In this document: positions 7,496 to 15,411 of the stretch, one piece after another | Numbering within the stretch: position 1 is the stretch's first letter | Layout: every line of letters starts with the position of its first letter | Virus record (IMG/VR): IMGVR_UViG_3300035183_000460 | Location: 1 to 64,000 of that record | Reading direction: 5' to 3' (one strand) | From: a virus | Length of the DNA stretch: 64,000 nt | Translations under genes and position numbers: made by a program | The notes under the pieces: model-generated | What the model was told of the DNA's origin: nothing | Databases searched by the model: none | Seen by the model: only the letters and a program-made list of their open reading frames with translations

Positions 7496-7801
7496 ATGTC
7501 TAAGCATTTTGAAAATTTATGGGAAGAATCGGAATGTTGTTATAAAGAAACTATTGATAGTACTACGTATGATTCTATAATTGATGAATTACAATATAAA
7601 CTTGATTTGTATAAAAGCATTGCTAATAGTGATATCAAAAATATAAAAGATGAAGAAAAGCAAAAAATAAAATCTCACGTATTTGGTGAGATTTTAATGA
7701 CTTTAACTCAATTATCTTTGAAAGATAGTATTAATGCTTACAAAGCACTTCAATTAGCAATATATTATAAAAATATAGATACTTTATCTAAAAAGTATTA
7801 A
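7496..7801 (+). CDS. Hypothetical protein, 101 aa
   Basis: Not recognised. Helical and acidic; starts one base after the previous stop and ends overlapping, tail to tail, the - strand gene 7798-8136. Confidence 0.6.
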   Translation: MSKHFENLWEESECCYKETIDSTTYDSIIDELQYKLDLYKSIANSDIKNIKDEEKQKIKSHVFGEILMTLTQLSLKDSINAYKALQLAIYYKNIDTLSKKY

Positions 7802-8136
7802 ACTACTACTCTTATATTATAACTTTGCTGATGAAGTACATTTGATTTCTGTAATTCTTTTACAGTATTCATCAAACTATCATATGCTGCCTGCGTAGCC
7901 TTACCTTTATGAAATTGAACTTCAATATCCGAACCAATAACTTTTAACTTTGCAACTGATGATTTTGCAGGTTCTTTTAAAGCATTCAAAATTACATCTG
8001 CTTCATTTTTTGTTATCTTAACTGGCTCTAAGTGTTGTGGCGGTGGTTCATGTGATGTTTGAGCCATTTTTTTAATAACATTTTGTTGTTTTTCTAAAAT
8101 CGCCACTACTTTTTTCATAAATTCTTTTTGATTCAT
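7798..8136 (-). CDS. Hypothetical protein, 112 aa
   Basis: Not recognised. N-terminal coiled-coil-like segment (MNQKEFMKKVVAILEKQQNVIKKM), a proline-rich bend, then a compact alpha/beta-looking C-terminal half. Same strand and close to the Dps-like gene 8158-8601, so probably one transcript with it and 8659-9264. Confidence 0.6.
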   Translation of the reverse strand: MNQKEFMKKVVAILEKQQNVIKKMAQTSHEPPPQHLEPVKITKNEADVILNALKEPAKSSVAKLKVIGSDIEVQFHKGKATQAAYDSLMNTVKELQKSNVLHQQSYNIRVVV

Positions 8137-8157
8137 ATTACCCTCTAATTATTCTAG

Positions 8158-8601
8158 TTATTTTTTATTAATTTGTTGTAGTAAATAGACAGATTCTTCC
8201 CTATTGCTTGCTATCGACATAATCATGTCATCAAGTCCTAATGTCATTACACCTTCCTTCTTAAATAAATTATAAGCATCCTCAGATAATTTAAGAAATT
8301 CTTTCTCAATGGCAAGCGACATCGCAATTGGATTTTTGCTCAAGCTTTTATATCTATTTATAATTTTATTAAACAATTCTGTTTGAAAAGATAATTCAAT
8401 ACCATCTTCGCCAAATAATCCTATAAATTTTTCGGCTGCCAAATCTGCATTATTTTGTGCAGATTCGTATAATCTTTGAAATAGCAAGTGATTTCCATAA
8501 AAATTTTGTCCTTTAGCAAGCCAATGATTTTGTTGATGTATAAAATATATGGCTCTTAAAGTAGCTAAATATAATCCTGCAATTTTACAACATTTTTCCA
8601 T
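8158..8601 (-). CDS. Dps-like ferritin-family protein
   Basis: The sequence NHWLAKGQNFYGNHLLFQRLYE...NADLAAEKF matches the Dps core. The four ferroxidase positions are present with the Dps spacing: His26, His38 (+12), Asp53 (+15), Glu57 (+4), as in the family's H-12-H-15-D-4-E pattern. Length 147 is close to usual Dps (~165). Dps dodecamers store iron, remove peroxide and can coat DNA. There is no Lys-rich N-terminal tail of the E. coli kind, so DNA binding by that route is not expected. A phage copy could protect DNA from oxidative damage during infection (inference). Confidence 0.82.
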   Translation of the reverse strand: MEKCCKIAGLYLATLRAIYFIHQQNHWLAKGQNFYGNHLLFQRLYESAQNNADLAAEKFIGLFGEDGIELSFQTELFNKIINRYKSLSKNPIAMSLAIEKEFLKLSEDAYNLFKKEGVMTLGLDDMIMSIASNREESVYLLQQINKK

Positions 8602-8658
8602 GTTAACCTACTAACATTACTTTATTAATATATTTTACTATATTATATCTTATTATTA

Positions 8659-9264
8659 TTAGATAATATAAAAATCTTGTAATCCAAATTTATTATATTC
8701 CTGTATAAACAATTTATTTGTTTTATAAGCCAAATTGTCAATTGTACATGAAAAATTATAGTATTGTATATTTTCTTTAATATGTGGTAAAGCAGATATT
8801 ACATATCCAAATAATCCATTATATGTATGATGCCAATCTTGATTTTCAATCTTAGACACAAAACTACTTTCAAAAGTTTTTAATTTATCCCAACTATTAA
8901 TGTTTGGTGAAATTCCTCCATGAACTATTGTTAGTACAATTGAAGAACTAAATATAAAAGAAACATAATTAAATTGTTTATTAAGCCATGTAAAAGAGAA
9001 TTCGTCCAATTTATTATTCAATAAATATAATAAATCTTGTTTTCCTATTATATAATAACCATCATTTTTATCTAAAAAATGCTGAATTTTATTAATTCTT
9101 TCATGAATTTTATTGTCATTTGGAAAAAATAAATTTCCTAAAAATACAAATATTGTATTATTATCTGACATTTCATTTAATTTTTCTAATTTATCTATTT
9201 TGTCATATATTGGAGCAACTACCAGAACTTTTTTGTTACAAACATTTAGTGATTGTTTATTCAT
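8659..9264 (-). CDS. Degenerate calcineurin-like (PPP/ApaH-type) phosphatase
   Basis: The order of motifs follows the PPP-type phosphatases but key residues are altered: GNLFFPNDN stands where GDxxDRG is expected, IIGKQDLLYLL where GNHE/D is expected, and TIVHGGISPN keeps the HGG motif. The first GDxH motif is not recognisable. It may be a non-catalytic relative or have an altered metal site. Start: ATG at 9264 (MNKQSLN...) begins close to the domain. An in-frame ATG at 9336 would add 24 residues but places the start inside the direct repeat 9314-9363, so the shorter form is preferred. Confidence 0.6.
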   Translation of the reverse strand: MNKQSLNVCNKKVLVVAPIYDKIDKLEKLNEMSDNNTIFVFLGNLFFPNDNKIHERINKIQHFLDKNDGYYIIGKQDLLYLLNNKLDEFSFTWLNKQFNYVSFIFSSSIVLTIVHGGISPNINSWDKLKTFESSFVSKIENQDWHHTYNGLFGYVISALPHIKENIQYYNFSCTIDNLAYKTNKLFIQEYNKFGLQDFYII

Positions 9265-9313
9265 TTTCAATACATATAATATATCTATACCTATTAAAAT
9301 GTTATTTTTTATC

Positions 9314-9363
9314 GAACTAGTTCTCGACAAACTCACGGAGGATATTAAATAGGAGGAGTATAG
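9314..9363. repeat. Direct repeat, left copy (~50 bases)
   Basis: Begins GAACTAGTTC and contains GGAGGATAT and AGGAGGAGTATAG. The first 32 bases are identical to 9713-9744; the copies then differ by a small length change before AGGAGGAGTATAG. Confidence 0.9.
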
Positions 9364-9712
9364 CTATACTAGCCTTACTAATCCTACTAATCATATTTTG
9401 AAAAATTAAAAAACTCAAAAACTAAAACAACAACAACTCAAACCATACCTAAAACCATATACAGTTTAATTTTAAATATTCTATAGAGCTCTTTTAGAGC
9501 TTAGTTGAAGCTTTCCCCATAGGTAAGTCAATAAGAATTTTATAAATTATATATAGATATTTATCAGATAAGTAGATCACACTATCTGACAGAATATGGT
9601 AAATTACTATTTGATTGTACCTAAAATTGTGACTAAAAATGTGACTAAAAACTAAAAACAATGAAATAAAATATTATTAAATTAATTAAATTAGTAAATT
9701 ATACAAAATTGT

Positions 9713-9761
9713 GAACTAGTTCTCGACAAACTCACGGAGGATATATATAGGAGGAGTATAG
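9713..9761. repeat. Direct repeat, right copy (49 bases)
   Basis: Second copy of 9314-9363, 399 bases away in the same orientation. Followed by a CTAG-rich tract to about 9810. Confidence 0.9.
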
Positions 9762-9837
9762 TATAATAGTAATACTAGATCTAGATCCTATGACTAGGAC
9801 GTACTAGACGTAATACAAATATTTATGTGATATAAGT

Positions 9838-10173
9838 ATGAAGAAAACTAAGGAAAATAAAATATATTATTTTAAAAATGATGAAGAGTTTATAAATTCA
9901 ATTAACAAAATTCCTATAAATCTTAGTGAACATCCAGATATAATTGATAGAATATACAAAAAGTATCCAATAATTGACAAAAAAGACATTAGTATTATTG
10001 TAAAGGTATCGTTAGAGGTTTTGAGAGAATTACTAATTTTAGGAAATATAATAAATTTCAATAAGATATTTTTTGATTTTAAGCTTTACATATTTAAATA
10101 TGTTCGTAATGGAGTTATATTTCCATCACTTAGGGTTAAGTTAACTACACCACCTAGAATAAAAAGAGGATAA
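9838..10173 (+). CDS. Hypothetical protein, 111 aa
   Basis: Not recognised. A Lys/Ile-rich protein with a basic C-terminus (RVKLTTPPRIKRG). First gene of the long + strand run after the control region; its end carries the AGAGGA that precedes the next start. Confidence 0.55.
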   Translation: MKKTKENKIYYFKNDEEFINSINKIPINLSEHPDIIDRIYKKYPIIDKKDISIIVKVSLEVLRELLILGNIINFNKIFFDFKLYIFKYVRNGVIFPSLRVKLTTPPRIKRG

Positions 10174-10174
10174 A

Positions 10175-10486
10175 ATGAATGACGATGAAAACATGAACGA
10201 TGATGAAAATGAAGAAATAATATCAGACGAAGAATTTATAAAAAATATAAATACATATAGTATTGAAAAATTATGTGATATAATCATTGCCAATAGATAC
10301 TTAGGCATGTTTAATAAATTGCACATTCCATGCATGGAAGAGTTGTCTCGTCGTAGAGCTTCAGGTGATATGTTTCCATTTGAAGATTATATTGAAAATA
10401 ATATAAAGGATCTTCCTAAGTTGGATTTTAAAATTACTGATATTGGAGACATGATTAATAGCATAAAAAAATATACAAAAATTTAA
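10175..10486 (+). CDS. Hypothetical protein, 103 aa
   Basis: Not recognised. An acidic N-terminus built from a short repeat (MNDDENMNDDENEE), then a helical domain. Starts one base after the previous stop with AGAGGA 8 bases upstream. Confidence 0.6.
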   Translation: MNDDENMNDDENEEIISDEEFIKNINTYSIEKLCDIIIANRYLGMFNKLHIPCMEELSRRRASGDMFPFEDYIENNIKDLPKLDFKITDIGDMINSIKKYTKI

Positions 10487-10487
10487 T

Positions 10488-11009
10488 ATGAATACTGAAC
10501 TAACTAAACAAATTGTAAAACACGTTTATACAAATCTTGGAATAATTTCTTCTTCCTCTTCTTATTCAAGTAAATATTATTCTTTATTTGATGATAAATT
10601 TTTATTGCCTGATACAATATATTTAACTGATGATAAAGGTAATATTCAAATAGAGAACAAATTATGGTGTAGTCAATTATCTTATGAAGATAAAACCATT
10701 ACTATTTTAGTAGCCAATTGTGGAATTGAAGAAGATGAATACTGTTTATTAGTTGCTTTGGATAATGTGGTTTCATATGGATGTTATTTATCTTACGATA
10801 ATTTAGAAGCAATAATTGGAGTATTTATTAATTCTCATTGGGAGGCTGCTTCTACCTTTTTACAAGCCAATTTTTTGGCTGGAATGGAACAACTGAGACA
10901 TATTTCTGGTGAATGGGTACCCTGCAAAGAGTTTTCTGAATTTAAGAAAAATATTATTTCTTTTATCGAATATTGTGATGGTCAGTTAGATGAGAGGAAG
11001 AAAGATTAA
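10488..11009 (+). CDS. Hypothetical protein, 173 aa
   Basis: Not recognised. Mixed alpha/beta, acidic, with a Ser-rich stretch near residues 20-30 (SSSSSYSS) and a Trp-containing helical middle. Starts one base after the previous stop; its end overlaps the next gene by 20 bases. Confidence 0.6.
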   Translation: MNTELTKQIVKHVYTNLGIISSSSSYSSKYYSLFDDKFLLPDTIYLTDDKGNIQIENKLWCSQLSYEDKTITILVANCGIEEDEYCLLVALDNVVSYGCYLSYDNLEAIIGVFINSHWEAASTFLQANFLAGMEQLRHISGEWVPCKEFSEFKKNIISFIEYCDGQLDERKKD

Positions 11010-11463
11010 TACAAATTTTGTATCTGATTTTATTTTAGAATGTAATAAAAAAGGGTTAAGTAATTCTGACGATATACTGCTCTACACTATAGAAGAGATA
11101 TCAAAAATAGATAATCAATTAAAGCAAATTGATCAGTTAAAAAAAAGAAGATCTGAATTATTTGATGTTAAATTGTTACTAGAAAAGAATAATAATAATA
11201 ATAATAATAATAATATAAATATAGATTTCTTTAAAGTAAGAGATAAAATGTTAGCAATTAATATTTTAAATTTATTTGAATCAAAAACGCAACACGAATC
11301 ATTTATACTAGATAAGTTATCTAACTTTAATAAAGAAGATATTATTAACTGTATTAATCAACTTAAAACTGCAAAAGTTATTTACAAACAGGATAATTAT
11401 AACATATTATATTTAGGTTCTGATTATAAAAAGTTTGTAAAATTTTTAAATGAGTATTATTGA
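10990..11463 (+). CDS. Hypothetical protein with poly-Asn tract and possible winged-helix end
   Basis: Three parts are visible: a helical N-terminal segment (QLKQIDQLKKRRSELFDVKLLLEK) that may be a coiled coil, an (AAT)n microsatellite at ~11190-11215 giving about nine Asn, and a C-terminal ~70 residues whose pattern (helix, helix, KAKVIYKQ-like wing) could be a winged helix. No family is recognised. Overlaps its upstream neighbour by 20 bases. Confidence 0.5.
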   Translation: MRGRKINTNFVSDFILECNKKGLSNSDDILLYTIEEISKIDNQLKQIDQLKKRRSELFDVKLLLEKNNNNNNNNNINIDFFKVRDKMLAINILNLFESKTQHESFILDKLSNFNKEDIINCINQLKTAKVIYKQDNYNILYLGSDYKKFVKFLNEYY

Positions 11464-11813
11464 TGATTAAATTTAAAAATATAGATAAACTACAATTTTG
11501 TAATATTATATATAATAGGATTAAACAATCAACATTAATAGATAAAAAAATAGATAAAAATCATATTGTTAGTATTGTATCAATATTATTTGAAGAAATG
11601 TTATTAGATCTTTCTAGTGGAAAGAAATTTAACATTGGAAATTTTGGAAAGTTTTTTATAAAAAAAATGAAACCAAGAAAATTTTTTAATGTTACACAAA
11701 TGAAGGTCACAGAATCGGTAGGTAATAAAATATTGAAATTTAAATTTTCACAACAAAATAGGAGAAAAATATTAGATTCTATTGATGTAGAGAAAACATT
11801 TGGAAATAAATGA
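11463..11813 (+). CDS. HU/IHF-like DNA-binding protein
   Basis: The centre, FEEMLLDLSSGKKFNIGNFGKFFIKKMKPRKFFN, follows the HU/IHF pattern: a helix, then l..G..v.i..fG.F.v..r..R...n, with the beta-arm region after it and a C-terminal SQQNRRKIL helix as in HU. The N-terminal helices are longer than in bacterial HU (90 aa). HU-like proteins bend and compact DNA. ATG 11463 overlaps the previous stop as TGATG; a TTG at 11460 is also possible. Confidence 0.68.
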   Translation: MIKFKNIDKLQFCNIIYNRIKQSTLIDKKIDKNHIVSIVSILFEEMLLDLSSGKKFNIGNFGKFFIKKMKPRKFFNVTQMKVTESVGNKILKFKFSQQNRRKILDSIDVEKTFGNK

Positions 11814-12169
11814 AAAAAAAACAATATTTTGTTTGCATTAATTATTATATTAAAAAGGATATTTGTATAGAAGCAGATTCTATGCAAGAAGCAGAGAAAA
11901 AATTTTTTGAGATTACTAAAGCTAGATCAAATAGTACTTATGGTCCGTTTTTTAAAAAACGTGGTTATTCAATTAAAAATGAACAAACTATTACGCTTAG
12001 TGGTAAACAAATTAGAGCTATTTATGATGACTGGTATGTAAAAGCACATTTATTATCTATACCTGCTAATTCTGCGTTATTATTCTTTGAAAAAAGAGTT
12101 GATGAACGAAAAATTGCACCGCCAAATGATAATTTGATAGTTAATATAGGAGAATTGACAATAATATGA
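11810..12169 (+). CDS. Hypothetical protein, 119 aa
   Basis: Not recognised. Starts as a beta strand (QYFVCINYYIKKDICIEADSMQEAEKKFFEI), a layout common in small alpha/beta phage proteins. Overlaps both neighbours by ATGA junctions, so it is translationally coupled to the HU-like and DksA-like genes. Confidence 0.6.
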   Translation: MKKKQYFVCINYYIKKDICIEADSMQEAEKKFFEITKARSNSTYGPFFKKRGYSIKNEQTITLSGKQIRAIYDDWYVKAHLLSIPANSALLFFEKRVDERKIAPPNDNLIVNIGELTII

Positions 12170-12504
12170 ACAAAACAAAGTTAAAAAAAATAAAATCTGC
12201 TTTGATTTCAGAGAAAGATAGAATTATTAAAACTTATTATCATAAATCTAATGATATAGATAATGATGGTGATGAGGTTGATGAAATACAAGCAAATCTA
12301 ATTAATTATATAAATAGTAATTTATCATCAAGAGATGCTTACAAAGTAAAACAAATAAACATTGCATTGCAGAAAATAGAAGATAATACTTTTGGAATTT
12401 GTGAAGACTGTGAAAATGAAATTCCTGAAAAGAGATTAATGATTAATCCGTGTTTTCCTACTTGTGTAGAATGTGCAGAAGATCGTGAAAAAAATAAAAA
12501 ATGA
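12166..12504 (+). CDS. DksA/TraR-family zinc-finger protein
   Basis: N-terminal helices, then the C-terminal signature: ALQKIEDNTFGICEDCENEIPEKRLMINPCFPTCVECAEDRE. The C-x2-C...C-x2-C zinc knuckle and the flanking GxCxxCxxxIxxxRL are typical of DksA/TraR. These proteins enter the RNA polymerase secondary channel and change promoter choice; phage members can replace host DksA or act without ppGpp. At 112 residues it lies between TraR (~73) and DksA (~151), so a coiled-coil tip may be present. A role in redirecting host transcription is inference. Confidence 0.85.
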   Translation: MNKTKLKKIKSALISEKDRIIKTYYHKSNDIDNDGDEVDEIQANLINYINSNLSSRDAYKVKQINIALQKIEDNTFGICEDCENEIPEKRLMINPCFPTCVECAEDREKNKK

Positions 12505-12516
12505 AGGAGTAATTAA

Positions 12517-13104
12517 TTGAATACATTTATATTAGAAGATAATAAAGATGTTATTATTAATGTATTTGAGAAATTGTCAAATGACAGAATATTATTCATA
12601 TCAGATTTCATAGACGACAATTTATCTTCATATATTGTAGCGTCTTTATTGTTAAAGAATTCCGAGGATTCTACAAGCAAAATATCTATTGTTATAAATT
12701 CTGAAGGTGGAGACATTAGAAATGTATTTATGATTTATGATATTATGAAAATGATTGACGCACCAATAGAAACTATATGTATAGGATGCGCAATGAATGA
12801 ATCGGTAATTTTATTAGCTTCTGGAACTCCTGGCATGAGATATGCAACAAAAAATTCTGTAATTTGTCCTAGCCAATTGATTCATGATAAATCTTATTAT
12901 TCAGATTTAACTGACGCTAAAACTACATTAGATCAGGTTAAAGATGATAATGATAAAAAAATGGAAATTTTGGCAAAATGTACTGGAAAAACATTTAAAC
13001 GTGTAATGCATGATTTTAATAGAAAAAAATTTATGACTCCAAAACAAGCTAAAGATTATGGAATTATAGATGGAATTGTTAATTACAACCATAAAAAATT
13101 ATGA
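12517..13104 (+). CDS. ClpP-like protein with altered catalytic residues
   Basis: Full-length ClpP fold: INSEGGDIRNVFMIYDIM is the oxyanion/processing segment, CIGCAMNESVILLASGTPG the nucleophile region, and FMTPKQAKDYGIIDGI the C-terminal motif. The serine position is Asn94 and the histidine position reads ICPS (Ser119), while Asp166 is kept. The enzyme should therefore be proteolytically dead. It starts at TTG 12517, supported by AAGGAG 8-9 bases upstream. It lies 40 bases before an intact ClpP (13145). Mixed active/inactive rings exist elsewhere (ClpP/ClpR in cyanobacteria and plastids), so a heteromeric ring is the leading idea. Confidence 0.82.
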   Translation: MNTFILEDNKDVIINVFEKLSNDRILFISDFIDDNLSSYIVASLLLKNSEDSTSKISIVINSEGGDIRNVFMIYDIMKMIDAPIETICIGCAMNESVILLASGTPGMRYATKNSVICPSQLIHDKSYYSDLTDAKTTLDQVKDDNDKKMEILAKCTGKTFKRVMHDFNRKKFMTPKQAKDYGIIDGIVNYNHKKL

Positions 13105-13144
13105 TTGTTTTATTATTAGTAAATCATAAAATATATAAAATAAC

Positions 13145-13744
13145 ATGAAAAATAAATTATATGAAGAAAATAGCGTAGAAAATGTAACAGCGAATTATGC
13201 TGATTTTATACAATCTGTATACATTACGCTATCTAAAAATAGAATAATATTTTTGAATGAAAAAATTACTAAAACAACTGCATCTGAAATGTGCGCTCTG
13301 TTATTATATTATGATAATCAAAATTCAGAAAAGGATATTGAAATTTATATTAATACTGATGGAGGTGATTCTTTAGCTTTATCACATATATATGATATAA
13401 TGCAAACTATTAAATCCCCTATTAAAACAATTTGTATAGGTAAAGCGTATTCTGCTGGCGCTATATTGTTAGCATCCGGCTCTCCTGGTAAAAGATGTAT
13501 TTTAAAACATGCAAAAGTTATGATTCATGGTATTCAGTGCGCTTTTCCTGTTATCGGAGATGTTGATCAGGAAGGATCACAAAATTATTTTAATTTTTTG
13601 AATTCTCATAACAATTCTATTATGAAAATTATTTCTAAACATACAGGACAACCTATTTCAAAGGTTATTAAAGATTGTAAAAGAGATGTATTTATGGATG
13701 CGAAAGAGGCTTTGTCGTATGGTTTAGTTGATTATATAATATAA
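13145..13744 (+). CDS. clpP: ClpP-family serine protease, apparently active
   Basis: INTDGGDSLALSHIYDIM, then CIGKAYSAGAILLASGSPGKR with Ser103, VMIHG with His128, and KDCKRDVFMDAKEALSYGLVDYI with Asp177: the complete Ser-His-Asp set in the ClpP context. Length (199) is normal. ClpP rings degrade unfolded proteins fed by a ClpX/ClpA-type unfoldase; none of those is in this window, so the host's unfoldase or a phage gene elsewhere would be needed. The phage's own tmRNA tag ends in LAA, a ClpXP degron. Possible other roles are capsid protein processing or removal of host factors. Confidence 0.88.
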   Translation: MKNKLYEENSVENVTANYADFIQSVYITLSKNRIIFLNEKITKTTASEMCALLLYYDNQNSEKDIEIYINTDGGDSLALSHIYDIMQTIKSPIKTICIGKAYSAGAILLASGSPGKRCILKHAKVMIHGIQCAFPVIGDVDQEGSQNYFNFLNSHNNSIMKIISKHTGQPISKVIKDCKRDVFMDAKEALSYGLVDYII

Positions 13745-13805
13745 CAAATTTATTATATTAAATATAAAACCTTGTATATTTTATTAATAAATATGTATAA
13801 TAATT

Positions 13806-14954
13806 ATGATAAAGGAATCTAGAAAAAAATCTAATGATCCTGTACAGGAAGCTCTAAGAACTAGAAAGGATAAATGGAATTTAGCAACAACAGAATTAAT
13901 TAGTAGAATTATTGCATTTAAAAGAGCATTAAATGGTCGTGGAGATAATAAATATTCTTTACCTCCATCAAAAATTCAGGACCCATTTCCCTCTGAAGTT
14001 ATATCTTTTTTAAATCAACTATCATCAAATTATGAGGCTGTTGCTAAAGAAGCATATAAAATTATTAGTGATCAAGCAGAATATTCAAAACAAAGGAAGA
14101 AGCCTAAAACTGCAAGTTTAATATCTAATGGCTCAAATAAATTAACTAGACTATTAACATATCTAAAAAGTCCATTTTTAAGTGGTGATGATCTTAAAAA
14201 AGTAAGAATTTCTCTTTTAAAAAAAATGGCAGAGATTTACTCATTATTAGACAAATTAGAGTATGAAATTTTATCCTCTTCTAAAGAATCAATATCTTTA
14301 TCGAAAAAGATGATAGATAATATAGATTCAAAAATAACAAATGCATTTAATATATATAAAAGTATTGTTGAATCGTGGTCAAAAGATATAGGATTAATAG
14401 ATTTTATAATTAAAGATTTTATATATGCGGTTAATATACCAAATTTTCAGCAGACAGATATTTATAAAAAAATATCTCCAACAATATCTAAATTAAATAA
14501 GTCAAAAAATAATTTACAATATGAGATAGCTAAAGATGAATTAATTAATCTTCACAATGAAGTTATTAATTATATTAATTCACTATATGATACTAATTTT
14601 AATTCTATTCAAGCTTTTTTAAAGAATCTTCAACATTTAAAATCAAAAAATGATAATATAAGTTTAAAATCAGAAAAAGATTTGAAGTCAGTAGCTACAA
14701 ATTTTATAACAAAATGGTTGAAAAAGCAAAAACATAATATTAATCCGTTAGATGTAACTTCTGCAAATAGGCTTAAGGCTTATGAAAAAATATTAACACT
14801 AAAAGAATCTGTTAATAAACTAATGGATGTGTTAGAGAATAATTTAGATGAACATTTAATTAAAGAGTATTTTAGAGAAATTAGTAAAAATATGTCAGAT
14901 GTTCATATTGTTTTTGAGCCTTTGTTGTATTTAGTTAATACAGAAAATAAATAA
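13806..14954 (+). CDS. Hypothetical protein, 382 aa, helical
   Basis: Not recognised. Long Lys/Ser/Ile-rich helices suggest coiled coils (for example TSANRLKAYEKILTLKESVNK). No signal peptide or membrane segment. Ends directly at the start codon of the DUF192 gene (TAA then ATG), so the two are cotranslated. A structural or internal-virion role is possible but unsupported. Confidence 0.6.
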   Translation: MIKESRKKSNDPVQEALRTRKDKWNLATTELISRIIAFKRALNGRGDNKYSLPPSKIQDPFPSEVISFLNQLSSNYEAVAKEAYKIISDQAEYSKQRKKPKTASLISNGSNKLTRLLTYLKSPFLSGDDLKKVRISLLKKMAEIYSLLDKLEYEILSSSKESISLSKKMIDNIDSKITNAFNIYKSIVESWSKDIGLIDFIIKDFIYAVNIPNFQQTDIYKKISPTISKLNKSKNNLQYEIAKDELINLHNEVINYINSLYDTNFNSIQAFLKNLQHLKSKNDNISLKSEKDLKSVATNFITKWLKKQKHNINPLDVTSANRLKAYEKILTLKESVNKLMDVLENNLDEHLIKEYFREISKNMSDVHIVFEPLLYLVNTENK

Positions 14955-15365
14955 ATGTTACAAGGATATCTTTATATTAAAGACTATATATTTTCTACTT
15001 TATTGGCTATTTCTGATGAAGAAAAAGAGAATGGTTTAATGTTTATTGAACCTCCGACACCTGTAATGTCTTTTATATATAGAATTCCACAGATTAATAA
15101 ATTTTGGATGAAAAATACACCTGCACCTTTGGATATTGTTTTTTGTTTAAATGGTAAAATAGATAAAATTTGTAATGGAACTCCATATTCTACAGAAATT
15201 ATTACAAATAATAATCTTAGTGATTTAGTAATAGAATTACCTGAAGGAACTTGTAAAAAGATGGGGTTTAAAGAGGGTGATCCTGCAGGTTTAGTTAAAC
15301 CTATAGATTACATTATAGATATTAATAGAATTAAAAATAATTTGTCATATAAACTTAATATTTAA
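14955..15365 (+). CDS. DUF192-family protein
   Basis: FWMKNTPAPLDIVFCLNGKIDKICNGTPYSTE is the DUF192 signature (fWMknt..pLDiiFi...g.i), followed by VIELPEGTCKKMGFKEGD, equivalent to the usual vLEl.aG...+.gi..Gd. Bacterial members are usually exported; no signal peptide is seen here. The molecular function of DUF192 is not established. Confidence 0.8.
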   Translation: MLQGYLYIKDYIFSTLLAISDEEKENGLMFIEPPTPVMSFIYRIPQINKFWMKNTPAPLDIVFCLNGKIDKICNGTPYSTEIITNNNLSDLVIELPEGTCKKMGFKEGDPAGLVKPIDYIIDINRIKNNLSYKLNI

Positions 15366-15411
15366 AAACAATTTGTTATTATTTTTTTTACAATTTATAG
15401 TATATATCAAG

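Larger units (their letters stand above)
9265..9837. promoter_or_regulatory. Divergent intergenic control region with repeats and hairpins
   Basis: 573 bases between outward-reading genes. It holds a ~49-base direct repeat (9314-9363, 9713-9761), a 12-base palindrome GTATAGCTATAC at 9357-9368, a hairpin AGCTCT/AGAGCT near 9487-9502, a hairpin CAGATA/TATCTG near 9568-9592, a tandem GTGACTAAAAA pair near 9628-9650, and at least six CTAG tetramers. Almost all genes from here to the right edge run on the + strand, so this is a natural place for a major promoter region, an operator or a replication origin. The function is not determined. Confidence 0.55.

Noticed and set aside
11185-11220. The AAT repeat as a regulatory microsatellite
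   Set aside because: It lies in frame inside a gene and simply encodes an Asn tract; changes would be multiples of three.
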